Shown: piece after piece, positions 50,078-58,325 of the stretch
Numbering within the stretch: position 1 is the stretch's first letter
How the letters are laid out: the number at the start of each line of letters is the position of its first letter
Assembly: GCF_013377885.1 (NCBI RefSeq)
Contig: NZ_JABKAU010000013.1
Coordinates: 1-64,000 of the forward strand
DNA length: 64,000 nt
Direction of reading: 5' to 3'
DNA from: Hymenobacter lapidiphilus
Lineage (GTDB): Bacteria > Bacteroidota > Bacteroidia > Cytophagales > Hymenobacteraceae
Translations under genes and position numbers: made by a program
The notes under the pieces: model-generated
The model's input: only the letters and a program-made list of their open reading frames with translations
The model's database searches: none
Told to the model about the DNA's origin: nothing

Positions 50078-50529
50078 ATGTGTTCCTTCCTGTTGCTGCT
50101 GGTAATAGCGGACTGGAGCCACATGAGCGCCGCCCAAAATATGTGGCCGATTTTACCGGGGCGCTTCTGAGCCTGTTTCGCAAGCGCTGTTATGCCGGCT
50201 GGCTCTACACTGTGCTATTAATTGCGGGCCTGTCGCTTGCCCTGCCGCTTTCCTCCACCGACCGCTACGGCCAGACCACCGTGGCGGATGAGGCCATTTC
50301 GCCGCCGCTGGGCGTGGCTGTTCTGGCCGGTACGGTGGCCGGTTTCATTGCCCATGCCATCAAGTTCAACAAGGGTTATCTGCTGGCCGTCGACAGGGCG
50401 TACGGTGCTGGCCAGCCCATTCCGGGCAAGTACCGTAGTCAGCTCAACAACAGCCATTTTGCCGAAGCAGCCTACATCCGCGAGGCCCTGCGCCAGCAGA
50501 TGGAGCGCGAGCAACCAGTGCGCCCCTAG
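50078..50529 (+). pseudogene. Small exported protein, family member 2 of 3 (frameshifted)
   Basis: The ATG at 50078 is three nt after the previous stop and begins a leader (MCSFLLLLVIADWSHMSAAQN) but runs out of frame at about 50133-50140 (CCCAAAAT) and stops at 50166. The -1 frame from there gives the expected body: KYVADFTGALLSLFRKRCYAGWLYTVLLIAGLSLALPL, a second hydrophobic stretch, AIKFNKGYLLAVDRAYGAGQPIPGKYRSQL and FAEAAYIREALRQQ. One missing base explains everything. It is either a recent pseudogene or a sequencing error; a real frameshift mechanism is unlikely because no slippery heptamer is in the right frame. Confidence 0.68.
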
Positions 50530-50644
50530 GCGCCGGAGTTGACAGTTGCGTTGGTCGTCAGCGGTGCTTTGTATAACTAATAGAGTACTTTGGAGTTGCT
50601 AACCCACTGGCCTTTGCCATCCGGTAGTAAGTAAGGCAACTCCT

Positions 50645-50995
50645 ATGGACACTTTAGTTACCCTCGCGCAACTCGTTATTGCGGCCTCCATCGTTATCGT
50701 GTGGGTGTTCCGCTTCGATAACATCGTAGTCGAATTCAAGCAGTACGGACTGCCTGATTTGGTTCGTAATATGGTAGGAGCTAGTAAAATAGCTCTGGCT
50801 ACGCTGCTGGTTGTAGGTATCTGGTACCCGGAGCTGGTGCTGGTGCCGGCCCTGCTGATGGCCGCGCTGATGGTGTGCGCGCAACTGGCCCACATCAAGG
50901 TGCGCAACCCGTTCATCAAGTATGTGCCCTCGTTTCTGCTGCTGCTACTGTCGCTGTTTGTAGCCGCCGCGCATGCCGGACTCATCGGCGCATGA
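50645..50995 (+). CDS. DoxX-like four-helix membrane protein 1
   Basis: A 116-residue protein with four transmembrane helices (VIAASIVIVWVFRF; ALATLLVVGIWYPELVLVPAL; MAALMVCAQLAHIKV; FLLLLLSLFVAAAHAG). The block IVVEFKQYGLPDLVRNMVGASKIALA, with PxxVR..G..ei, and the spacing of the helices are typical of the DoxX/SURF4-like family. Its stop overlaps the ATG of the next gene by four bases (ATGA), so the two products probably form one complex. A role in quinone or thiol redox is sometimes proposed for this family; nothing here confirms it. Confidence 0.85.
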   Translation: MDTLVTLAQLVIAASIVIVWVFRFDNIVVEFKQYGLPDLVRNMVGASKIALATLLVVGIWYPELVLVPALLMAALMVCAQLAHIKVRNPFIKYVPSFLLLLLSLFVAAAHAGLIGA

Positions 50996-51342
50996 GCACG
51001 ACCACATTGGTACTCATCGGGCTATCGAGTCTCGCATTTCTGGGCTACGGAATCGGCTACTTCTTCTCTGCCAAATTGCAGGCCGAGTTTGTGCGCTACG
51101 GCCTGGCCAAATTTGGTCCCTTAACCGGGGCGCTGGAAATTCTGGGAGCCCTGGGGCTGCTGGTGGGCCTCTGGGTGCCGCTGATTCTGCTGGTGGCCTC
51201 CGGGGGCCTGGCGCTGCTGATGCTGCTCGGCTTCGGCGTGCGGCTCAAAATCAAGGACGGCTTCTGGGAGTCGCTGCCGTCGTTTCTGTTTATGCTGGTG
51301 AATGGCTGGATTTTCTACGAGGCGTTGCGGGTATACCAGTAG
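50992..51342 (+). CDS. DoxX-like four-helix membrane protein 2
   Basis: Overlaps the previous gene by four bases. The 116 residues and four helices parallel the first protein (LVLIGLSSLAFLGYGIGYFF; TGALEILGALGLLVGLWVPLILLVASGGL; FLFMLVNGWIFYEAL), with EFVRYGLAKFGPLTGALEILGA equivalent to the first protein's EFKQYGL...KIALA. Equal length and the shared motif suggest a duplication. Likely a heteromeric pair. Confidence 0.85.
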   Translation: MSTTTLVLIGLSSLAFLGYGIGYFFSAKLQAEFVRYGLAKFGPLTGALEILGALGLLVGLWVPLILLVASGGLALLMLLGFGVRLKIKDGFWESLPSFLFMLVNGWIFYEALRVYQ

Positions 51343-51696
51343 GCCATAAGCGGCCCTATTGGTTGGGTTGCCTCGAAGTCCGTCAGGTAGCCGTGCTTGG
51401 GCTGGTAAGGGGGCTGTACCTGTTAGGCAGCGTTTTGCTTGCTTCAGCCCATGAGGCTTGCAGAACAATAGCCCTTCTTTCCCCACCTAAGAAACCCTGT
51501 TGGTGAAAATAGCCGTCGCGAGCGTAGTTTGTTAAAGACGAAATCTGTTCCTTCGCATTCTGTGGGAAACACTGGCTGGTACAAAAAAACCGCTCGCAAG
51601 CAGCCCTGCAGGCATTGTCGACGAAGCCAACAAGATGGTTATGGCTCTTCGTTTTTCACTTGATCAGGTCACTTTCCCATTCACCAGCCAAGCTAT
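51343..51696. other. 354-bp intergenic region without a supported gene
   Basis: Contains no R1/R2 element and no protein-like frame. TAGTTTGT at about 51524-51531 resembles a -7 box but is far from the next gene. I see nothing else. Confidence 0.4.
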
Positions 51697-52077
51697 ATGC
51701 GTAAAATGCTATTCTCTGCCCTGCTATTGCTGAGCACTGCAGCCGCCCACGCCCAGGTACCAGCCACTGATAGCGTGCAGGCTGTCCGGAACTTGTTCAA
51801 GCAGCGCCGGACGGGTGGGGCAGTATTTACTGCCCTCGGGATTGGTGCCGCAGGGGCTATCGTCAGGGGGGCGAGCAGTGGCGACTCGGGTGGCAACGCG
51901 GGTGGTGCCATTGTAAGTGCGCTGGCGCTGGGAGGCATACCGATTGGCATCGGCATCGGCAAGCTGGTACGATTCAGCAAAACCCGCGAAGATGAAATAG
52001 TTGCGGCCTACAACGCATCCAAACCAATTCCCCGGGATATCCGCCGACGTTTGAAGGCCAGACACTTCGCTCAGTAA
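51697..52077 (+). CDS. Small exported protein, family member 3 of 3
   Basis: A 126-residue protein with a signal peptide (MRKMLFSALLLLSTAAAHAQ). The mature part repeats the family pattern: DSVQAVRNLFKQRRTGGAVFTALGIGAAGAIV, a Gly/Ser-rich stretch, a second hydrophobic segment (AIVSALALGGIPIGIGIGKLVRFS), and the tail EDEIVAAYNASKPIPRDIRRRLKARHF. It is the cleanest member of the trio around the DoxX genes. Probable inner-membrane or periplasmic protein; function unknown. Confidence 0.8.
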   Translation: MRKMLFSALLLLSTAAAHAQVPATDSVQAVRNLFKQRRTGGAVFTALGIGAAGAIVRGASSGDSGGNAGGAIVSALALGGIPIGIGIGKLVRFSKTREDEIVAAYNASKPIPRDIRRRLKARHFAQ

Positions 52078-52110
52078 ATAGCAGGTAAACATATCGGTCG
52101 AAATCAACTA

Positions 52111-52144
52111 AAAAGCCCCGCCGGCACAACGCCAGCGGGGCTTT
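52111..52144. terminator. Bidirectional terminator between the 51697 gene and clpB
   Basis: AAAAGCCCCGC(C)GGC and GCC(A)GCGGGGCTTT form the stem around ACAAC. T-rich ends are present on both strands (CTTTCTGTTT plus; CTTTTTAG minus). Confidence 0.82.
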
Positions 52145-52164
52145 CTGTTTCCAATGAATCCCAC

Positions 52165-54786
52165 CTATTCTACAGCGGGCATTTCCACATTGTTGAACCG
52201 GATGCCGCCGTTTTCGAGCACGGCTTCCACCACGGCGTCCTTGCTGACCTGGCCGCTCAGGATTTCCTTGCTCAGCTCGTTGAGCACCTGCCGCTGGAGC
52301 ACGCGCTTGAGCGGGCGGGCGCCAAATTGCGGGTCGAAGCCGGCTTCGCCCAGGTAGTCCAGCACTTCGTCGGTGGCTTCCAGGCGGATGCCGGCTTCTT
52401 CCAGGCGCTGCTGGATTTGCTTGAACTGGATGGTGACAATCTGGCGGATTTCGCGGCGGCTCAGGGGCTGGAACATCACGATTTCGTCGATGCGGTTGAG
52501 GAACTCGGGGCGCATGTGCTCGCGCAGGCGTTCCACTACCGCGTCGCGGGTGCGGTCGATGAGGGCCTCGTTGGCGGTGGGGTTCAGCTCATCCAGCTCC
52601 TTGAAATTGCGCTGGATGATGTCGGCCCCGGTGTTGGAGGTCATGATGATGATGGTGTTCTTGAAGTTGGCCACCCGGCCCTTGTTGTCGGTGAGGCGGC
52701 CGTCGTCGAGCACTTGCAGCAGGATGTTGAACACGTCGGGGTGGGCCTTCTCGATTTCATCGAGCAGAATCACCGAGTACGGCTTGCGGCGCACCGCTTC
52801 CGTGAGCTGGCCGCCCTCGTCGTAGCCCACGTAGCCGGGAGGCGCCCCAATGAGGCGCGAAACGGCGTGGCGCTCCTGGTACTCGCTCATGTCGATGCGC
52901 ACCAGCGCGTTGTCGTCGTTGAACAGGTACTCGGCCAGGGCCTTGGCCAGCTCGGTTTTGCCCACGCCGGTGGTGCCCAGGAAAATGAACGAGCCAATCG
53001 GCCGCTTGGGGTCCTGGAGGCCGGCGCGGGAGCGGCGCACGGCATCCGAAATGGCGGCAATGGCCTCGGTCTGGCCCGCCACGCGCTTGCCCAGTTCGGC
53101 CTCCAGGTGCAGTAGCTTTTCCCGGTCGCTGGCCAGCATCTTGCTCACCGGAATGCCGGTCCACTTGGCCACCACCTCGGCAATGTCCTCGCTGGTTACC
53201 ACTTCCTGCAGCATCGTGCCGCCGTCCTTGTTGGCGGCGGCCTCGTCCTGCAGGGTTTTCAGCTTGGCCTTTGCTTCCTGAATCTTGCCGTAGCGCAGCT
53301 CGGCCACCCGGCCGTAGTCGCCCTGGCGCTCGGCCTGGTCGGCTTCCAGCTTGAAGCGCTCGATGTTTTCCTTCTCAGTCTGGATGTTGGTCAGCACCGA
53401 TTTCTCCGACTCCCAGCGGGCCTTCAGCGAGTCGCGCTGCTCGCCCAGGTCGGCCAGCTCCTTGTTGAGTACGGCCTCGCGGTCGTGGTTTTCTTCGCGC
53501 CGGATGGCCTCGCGCTCAATTTCGAGCTGCATCATGCGGCGCTGCACCTCGTCGAGCTCCACCGGCATCGAGTTCAGCTCGATGCGCAGCTTGGCCGCCG
53601 CCTCGTCCATCAAATCAATGGCCTTGTCGGGCAGGAAACGGTCGGTGATGTAGCGGTTGCTCAGCTCCACGGTCGCGATAATAGCGTCGTCGGTGATGCG
53701 CACGCCGTGGTGCAATTCGTATTTTTCCTTGATGCCGCGCATGATGCTGATGGCGTCGGGTACGCTCGGCTCGTCTACCATCACGGCCTGGAAACGACGC
53801 TCCAGGGCCTTATCCTTCTCAATATACTTCTGGTATTCCTTGAGCGTGGTGGCCCCGATGGCGTGCAACTCGCCCCGCGCCAAAGCGGGTTTCAGCAGGT
53901 TAGCCGCATCCATGGCCGACTCGCCACCCGCGCCGGCCCCAATCAGGGTATGAATCTCGTCGATGAAGAGGATAATCTGCCCCTCGGCGTCGGTTACCTC
54001 CTTGATAACGGCCTTGAGGCGCTCCTCGAACTCGCCCTTGTACTTGGCCCCCGCAATCAGCAAACCCAAATCGAGCGACATCACGAGCTTGTCGGCCAGG
54101 TTTTCGGGCACGTCGCCGGCCACGATGCGTTGGGCCAGGCCCTCCACGATGGCCGTTTTGCCCACGCCGGGCTCGCCCAGCAGCACGGGGTTGTTCTTGG
54201 TGCGGCGGCTCAGTATCTGGAGCACCCGCCGGATTTCCTCGTCGCGGCCAATCACGGGGTCCATCTTGCCGGAGCGGGCCCGCTCGTTGAGGTTGATGGC
54301 GTAGCGGTTGAGGCTCTGGTACTGGTCTTCGGCCGACTGGCTGGTGACCTTGCGGCCCCCGCGCAGCTCCTTGATGGCGGCTTTCAGGTCCTTCTCGTTG
54401 AAGCCGGCGTCCTTCATCAGCGTGGCGGTGCTGTCCTTGCCGCCGAGCAGCCCCAGCAGCAAGTGCTCCACCGACACGTACTCGTCGCCGAACTCCTTGA
54501 GGTAACCCGTAGCGCGCTGCAACGCCGAATTGGCGTCGTTGGCCAGGTAGGGCGAGCCGCCGCTTACTTTGGGGTAGGCCGCCACGATGTCATCGAGCCG
54601 GGGCGTGAGGATGTTGAGGTTCACGCCCAGCTTCTTGGCCAGAAACGACAGCACGTTCTCGTCGCTCTGGAACAGGCCCTTGAGCAGGTGCCCGGTTTCG
54701 ATGGCCTGTTGCTGGTTACCGCCAGCCAGCTCCGTGGCCTTCTGCACGGCCTCCTGGGCCTTAATGGTATAGTTATTAAAGTTCAT
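52165..54786 (-). CDS. clpB: ATP-dependent disaggregase ClpB
   Basis: Hsp100 chaperone that, with DnaK, pulls proteins out of aggregates. Order: Clp N-terminal domain (1-145), NBD1 with Walker [10 protein letters not shown] (204-212) and Walker [15 protein letters not shown], the coiled-coil M domain that distinguishes ClpB from ClpA/C (about 410-530), NBD2 with Walker [10 protein letters not shown] (604-612) and [11 protein letters not shown]. The C-terminal end has [20 protein letters not shown]. The 873 residues are normal. It is a single gene; I see no CIRCE element upstream. The AT-rich island begins just upstream of its promoter region. Confidence 0.98.
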   Translation of the reverse strand: MNFNNYTIKAQEAVQKATELAGGNQQQAIETGHLLKGLFQSDENVLSFLAKKLGVNLNILTPRLDDIVAAYPKVSGGSPYLANDANSALQRATGYLKEFGDEYVSVEHLLLGLLGGKDSTATLMKDAGFNEKDLKAAIKELRGGRKVTSQSAEDQYQSLNRYAINLNERARSGKMDPVIGRDEEIRRVLQILSRRTKNNPVLLGEPGVGKTAIVEGLAQRIVAGDVPENLADKLVMSLDLGLLIAGAKYKGEFEERLKAVIKEVTDAEGQIILFIDEIHTLIGAGAGGESAMDAANLLKPALARGELHAIGATTLKEYQKYIEKDKALERRFQAVMVDEPSVPDAISIMRGIKEKYELHHGVRITDDAIIATVELSNRYITDRFLPDKAIDLMDEAAAKLRIELNSMPVELDEVQRRMMQLEIEREAIRREENHDREAVLNKELADLGEQRDSLKARWESEKSVLTNIQTEKENIERFKLEADQAERQGDYGRVAELRYGKIQEAKAKLKTLQDEAAANKDGGTMLQEVVTSEDIAEVVAKWTGIPVSKMLASDREKLLHLEAELGKRVAGQTEAIAAISDAVRRSRAGLQDPKRPIGSFIFLGTTGVGKTELAKALAEYLFNDDNALVRIDMSEYQERHAVSRLIGAPPGYVGYDEGGQLTEAVRRKPYSVILLDEIEKAHPDVFNILLQVLDDGRLTDNKGRVANFKNTIIIMTSNTGADIIQRNFKELDELNPTANEALIDRTRDAVVERLREHMRPEFLNRIDEIVMFQPLSRREIRQIVTIQFKQIQQRLEEAGIRLEATDEVLDYLGEAGFDPQFGARPLKRVLQRQVLNELSKEILSGQVSKDAVVEAVLENGGIRFNNVEMPAVE

Positions 54787-54973
54787 GGCTAGTCGTCGTT
54801 AGGTGAGAACTTCAGTGTGTGAGAAGTTCTACGAACGGACTAGCAAACGGGGTGCGAGAGGTGTGGGGCTGACGTTTTGGCGGAAGTAAAATCAATCAAA
54901 GTCTTTAAATCGCCAATTTGGCAGCTAGCGTAATGAATGTCGAGTATTAACTTGCAAGTCAAATACTCTTAGA

Positions 54974-56127
54974 ATGAATGACATCGTAAAAGTGCTTCAA
55001 GATTTCCTATATGAAATCCAAAATCAATCAACAAATTTTGATGTATTACCACTTATGTGGAATAAGACACGTCTCTATTTAGATAAATTTTCGGATGGCA
55101 AGAATTCTAAACAATTAGAATCAATACCACAAATAGTTGACGATTACATTGATCTTAATAAAGCATATAACTCCTTGGGTGCTATAATTGAAACATTAAT
55201 TGAGGAAATAAAAATTGGAAGTGAATATAAAGTTTTGAGTCAAGATCAGTATAAGGAATTAAAAAAAGCGAGGAATTCATTGAGTCACTTACTCGAAGAT
55301 ATAATCAATCTGCTGCAGAAATTGAGTCGCAAAAGAAATCAAATTTTCAATTAACATCAACTGTTAGTAGTTTAGGTAAAGATGTAGAGCATTTAACACA
55401 AATTATAAAAGAACGTGACAAAGAAATATTAGGTATAAAAACTAATTTCGATGAAGTTAAACAGCAGCTGGAAGGAGAAAAATTAAATTCATCATTTAAA
55501 GCAAAAGATTTCCAAGAAGGTATTGTCGCAGAAAGAGCAATATCAAACGACTTGAGAAACGAGTTATCTAAACTCAAAGAACAAACTCAAAAGAGTGAGA
55601 TAATAAAAAATAGCGCTAAATTCAAAGCACAAGGTGAAAGCAGCAAAGAAAATGCAAGAAAGTGGGTTATTGCTATTATTAGTGCAATATCATTATTCGT
55701 AGGTGTTCTGCTTTGGGGATTATCATCTAATGAAGAATTGTTCAATATAGCTGCTAATATTTTAGAAAAATCTAAAGGTCTTAATGCAGAATTCATCAAT
55801 AAACTTATACTAATTGAGGTGGCTAAGAAAATAGGAACAAAGACTTTGATATATTCTATGTTCATTTATTTTATAACGTTTCTAGTTAAAAACTATAATG
55901 CTCAAATGCATAACTATATTGTGAATTCACATAAATCTAATGCGCTTAGTTCAACTGTAGATTTAATTGGAACTGCAAGAGAGAATGAAGGGAATGATAA
56001 AATAATTTTGCAGGCTACTCAAGCAATATTTGCTACACATAAAAGTGGGTATCAAGGAGTGGAAAATGAACCTAATAGTCCTAATCTTATAACTAATGTT
56101 ATAGATTCATTCAGCTCTAAAAAATAA
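54974..56127 (+). CDS. Coiled-coil two-helix membrane protein with a -1 frameshift at an A7 run
   Basis: Frame 1 runs 98 codons (MNDIVKVLQDFLYEIQNQ ... QYKELKK) to an A7 run at 55261-55267. The -1 frame continues SEEFIESLTRRYNQSAAEIE through a coiled coil (about 100-225) and two membrane helices (WVIAIISAISLFVGVLLWGL at about 231-250; TLIYSMFIYFITFLV at about 291-305) to a cytosolic C-terminal domain (NYIVNSHKSNALSSTVDLI; IILQATQAIFATHKSGYQG), for a total of 384 residues. Without the shift frame 1 stops at 55354 (126 residues). The A AAA AAA heptamer is in the right zero frame for -1 slippage. It could equally be a pseudogene or a homopolymer sequencing error. Function unknown. Confidence 0.7.
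55261..55267 (+). promoter_or_regulatory. Candidate -1 slippery site
   Basis: Zero-frame codons TTA AAA AAA GCG give the A AAA AAA heptamer; -1 slippage joins the two halves exactly. AAGGAATT lies directly upstream and resembles an internal Shine-Dalgarno stimulator. No strong downstream stem was found (only CGAG/CTCG). Confidence 0.4.
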
Positions 56128-56281
56128 GTATATATATAATAATATATAAATTGTTTTTTATAGTTAAATGATATAAATAACTGCGAAAATATTTTACAAT
56201 ATTATGATATGAAAACGCCTGTTTATTCAAGTGGCGAGGGCAGTGGCCGGGGTGGCGACCAGAGGCCGGTTGATTGGGCGG

Positions 56282-56683
56282 TCAGGCCACCAACTCGCCG
56301 CGCTCTTGCAGCCAGTCGAATATAAGTTGGTCGACGGCCGATACCTGGGGGCGGTGGCGGTAGGTGAGCCAGACTACCTCCTCGATTTCGGCGGCGGGCT
56401 GCAGCGTGCCGGTGTAGGTGGCGGCGTAGAGCGTCATCTGTACCAGCACGTCGGGGGCGTGGCCGTGGGCGGGGGCCGTGAACACGCCGCGCGGCTGCAG
56501 GCTGGCCGGGTCCAGGGCCACGGTCAGCTCCTCGCGGATTTCGCGGAGGAGCGTCTGGGCATCGGTTTCGCCGGGTTCGCGCTTGCCGCCGGGCAGGTAG
56601 TAGCGGTCTTTGCCCCGGCTACGGGTGCTCAGTATGCGCCCCTCATGCAGGTGGAGCCAGGCGATTTTGTCAATCAGCGGCAT
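56282..56683 (-). CDS. NUDIX hydrolase
   Basis: A 133-residue pyrophosphohydrolase. The Nudix box is complete: GGKREPGETDAQTLLREIREEL (Gly, Glu, REIREE in the correct G-x5-E-x7-RE-x2-EE-x-G spacing, the final Gly replaced by Thr). GRILSTRSRGKDRYYLPGG precedes it. Substrate (a nucleoside diphosphate derivative) is unknown. It begins 9 nt after the small membrane protein gene and may be co-translated with it. Confidence 0.92.
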   Translation of the reverse strand: MPLIDKIAWLHLHEGRILSTRSRGKDRYYLPGGKREPGETDAQTLLREIREELTVALDPASLQPRGVFTAPAHGHAPDVLVQMTLYAATYTGTLQPAAEIEEVVWLTYRHRPQVSAVDQLIFDWLQERGELVA

Positions 56684-56692
56684 GGGGGCGGG

Positions 56693-56806
56693 TTATTGGC
56701 ACCGCACCACGAAGTACGCGGCAACGGCCACCAGTGCCACCGAGCCGAAACGCAGCGCCAGAAACACCCAGGCGGGCAGTTCAGGTTTTTTGGGAGGGTA
56801 GGGCAT
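56693..56806 (-). CDS. 37-residue single-helix membrane protein
   Basis: The ATG at 56806 gives a proline-rich start (MPYPPKKPELP) and one transmembrane helix (AWVFLALRFGSVALVAVAAYFVV). It lies directly upstream of the NUDIX gene on the same strand. The longer frame upstream enters the R2 element and is rejected. No homologue is known to me; the clear helix and tight spacing support it. Confidence 0.55.
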   Translation of the reverse strand: MPYPPKKPELPAWVFLALRFGSVALVAVAAYFVVRCQ

Positions 56807-56848
56807 GGGGGTAGGGGAGGGGTGGGGAACTGATGTTACGTGGTTGTT

Positions 56849-56969
56849 GCACGCTGTAGGGGCGGGGCTTGTCCCCGCCCGCCGTTGAACGATGGTCGTT
56901 GAAACGGTGCGAACGGCGGGCGGGGACAACCGCAGGACAGCGAAGCTAAGCCCCGCCCCTACAGCGTGC
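56849..56969. repeat. R2 GC-rich palindromic element, copy d (with GCAGGACAG sub-hairpin)
   Basis: GCACGCTGTAGGGGCGGGG and its complement. The right arm carries the insertion CAACCGCAGGACAGCGAAGCTAAG in place of CAAG. The loop has CGTTGAACGATGGTCGTTG. Confidence 0.88.
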
Positions 56970-57009
56970 GATAGAAGGTGTTACTTGTCAGCATGACGGC
57001 CTTTCTGGC

Positions 57010-57963
57010 TTATACCGCCGCCGCTGCGGGCATGGTTTGTAGCAGCCACTGGTAGAGCCGGTCCACGTCGGCTTTGCGGAAGAGCTCGGTGCCGGGGTTC
57101 ATGGTGGCGGCCGTGCCGCAGGCCACGCCCAGGCGGGCAGTTTCGCGCAGATTGCGGCCCTCGCTCAGGCCGTGCACGAGGCCGGCCACCATGCTGTCGC
57201 CGGCACCCACGGTGCTGCGCTTTTTCACGGAGGGCGCGGGCACGTAGTCGGCGCCCGCGGCCGATACGATGCAGGCACCCTGCGGCCCCATCGACACGAC
57301 GACGATTTCGCACTTGCCCTCGGTTACCAGCTGGCCGGCAGCCCCGGCTACGGCCTGGCTGTCGAGCTCCTCTACGCCCACCATTTTGCTTAGCTCACCC
57401 ACGTTGGGCTTGGCCAGGTACACGCCCGCGTCGAGTAGCGCCAGCAGGGCCGGGCCCGAGGTGTCGGCCACCACTTTCACGCCCAGTTCGCGGGCGGCGT
57501 GGGCAATGCGGACCAGCAGCTCGGGCTCGACGCCGGGCGGCAGGCTGCCGCTGATGACCAAAAACTCGGGCGGCTCGGGAAACTCCTGCAGCGCCTGTAG
57601 CATCTGCTGCTGCTCCTCGGGCCGGAGCGGCGTGCCGGGCATGCCGAAGCGGTACTGCTGGCTGGTGGAGGCATCGACCACGATGAAGTTCTCGCGCGTC
57701 CAGCCCTCTACCTCAATGGGCCGCTGCTCGATGTGCTCCTCGCTCAGCAGCTGGCGCAGCAACTGGCCGCTGGGGCCGCCCACCGGAAACACGGCCACCG
57801 AGTCGGAGCCCAGCCGCCGTAGCGCCCGGCTCACGTTGATGCCGCCCCCGCCGGGCTCGAACTTAGGCGCTTCGCAGCGCAGCTTGTGGTCGGGGATGAT
57901 GTGGTCGGCGGTGGTGCTTTTGTCAACGGTAGGGTTGAGCGTGAGCGTGACGATGCGAGGCAT
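57010..57963 (-). CDS. PfkB-family hexose kinase (1-phosphofructokinase-like)
   Basis: Ribokinase-fold sugar kinase (317 residues), probably phosphorylating fructose 1-phosphate or tagatose 6-phosphate. Signature 1: FEPGGGGINVSRALRRLG near residue 35. Signature 2, with the catalytic base: STVGAGDSMVAGLVHG near 251 (GAGDS). The N-terminal TLNPTVDKSTTAD is typical of the 1-PFK/tagatose-6-kinase branch. No phosphotransferase system gene is near. Upstream is the composite R2 element, so its promoter must lie inside or beyond it. Confidence 0.92.
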   Translation of the reverse strand: MPRIVTLTLNPTVDKSTTADHIIPDHKLRCEAPKFEPGGGGINVSRALRRLGSDSVAVFPVGGPSGQLLRQLLSEEHIEQRPIEVEGWTRENFIVVDASTSQQYRFGMPGTPLRPEEQQQMLQALQEFPEPPEFLVISGSLPPGVEPELLVRIAHAARELGVKVVADTSGPALLALLDAGVYLAKPNVGELSKMVGVEELDSQAVAGAAGQLVTEGKCEIVVVSMGPQGACIVSAAGADYVPAPSVKKRSTVGAGDSMVAGLVHGLSEGRNLRETARLGVACGTAATMNPGTELFRKADVDRLYQWLLQTMPAAAAV

Positions 57964-57990
57964 AAGCGAAGGAATGAAAGAAAATGAAGA

Positions 57991-58205
57991 ACGACGTAGG
58001 GGCGGGGCTTAGCTTCGCTGTCCTGCGGTTGTCCCCGCCCGCCGTTGAATGACTACCGTTGGAGCGGTGCGAACGACGTAGGGGCGGGGCTTGTCCCCGC
58101 CCGCCGTTGAACAACCACCGTTGAACGATTACTATTGAAGTGGCACGACGTAGGGGCGGGGACAACCGCAGGACAGCGAAGCTAAGCCCCGCCCCTACGT
58201 CGTGC
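57991..58205. repeat. Composite R2 element, copy e (three nested half-elements)
   Basis: CGACGTAGGGGCGGGG occurs in direct order at 57991, 58075 and 58147, and the inverted form ends at 58205. Two of the arms carry the GCAGGACAG/CTGTCCTGC sub-hairpin. It appears to be one R2 element inserted into or recombined with another. It fills most of the 362-bp gap between the kinase and esterase genes; the rest holds no gene. Confidence 0.85.
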
Positions 58206-58325
58206 TTGAAATGCGTAACTCGTACCAACGGCTAAACATAGCACGGGTTTTCGCGTCTAGCATAGAGCCACCACGTTGGCCACCCCCAAACGGCGGCGGT
58301 ATCATCCCTTTTCCCTCCTATCCTT

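Larger units (their letters stand above)
54880..56230. other. AT-rich island between clpB and the NUDIX gene
   Basis: About 1.35 kb with far higher A+T than all neighbours, containing one gene (54974-56127) and flanking AT-rich tails (TATATATATAATAATATA after the gene). No integrase, transposase, tRNA or direct repeat was recognised at its edges, so the route of entry is unknown. Confidence 0.75.

Noticed and set aside
50133..50140. Programmed frameshift in the second small exported-protein gene
   Set aside because: CCCAAAAT is not a slippery heptamer in the zero frame, so a plain deletion is the simpler reading.
53485..54792. Plus-strand open frame of 435 codons opposite clpB
   Set aside because: Antisense shadow of clpB; composition follows reversed codons of the chaperone and no domain is visible.
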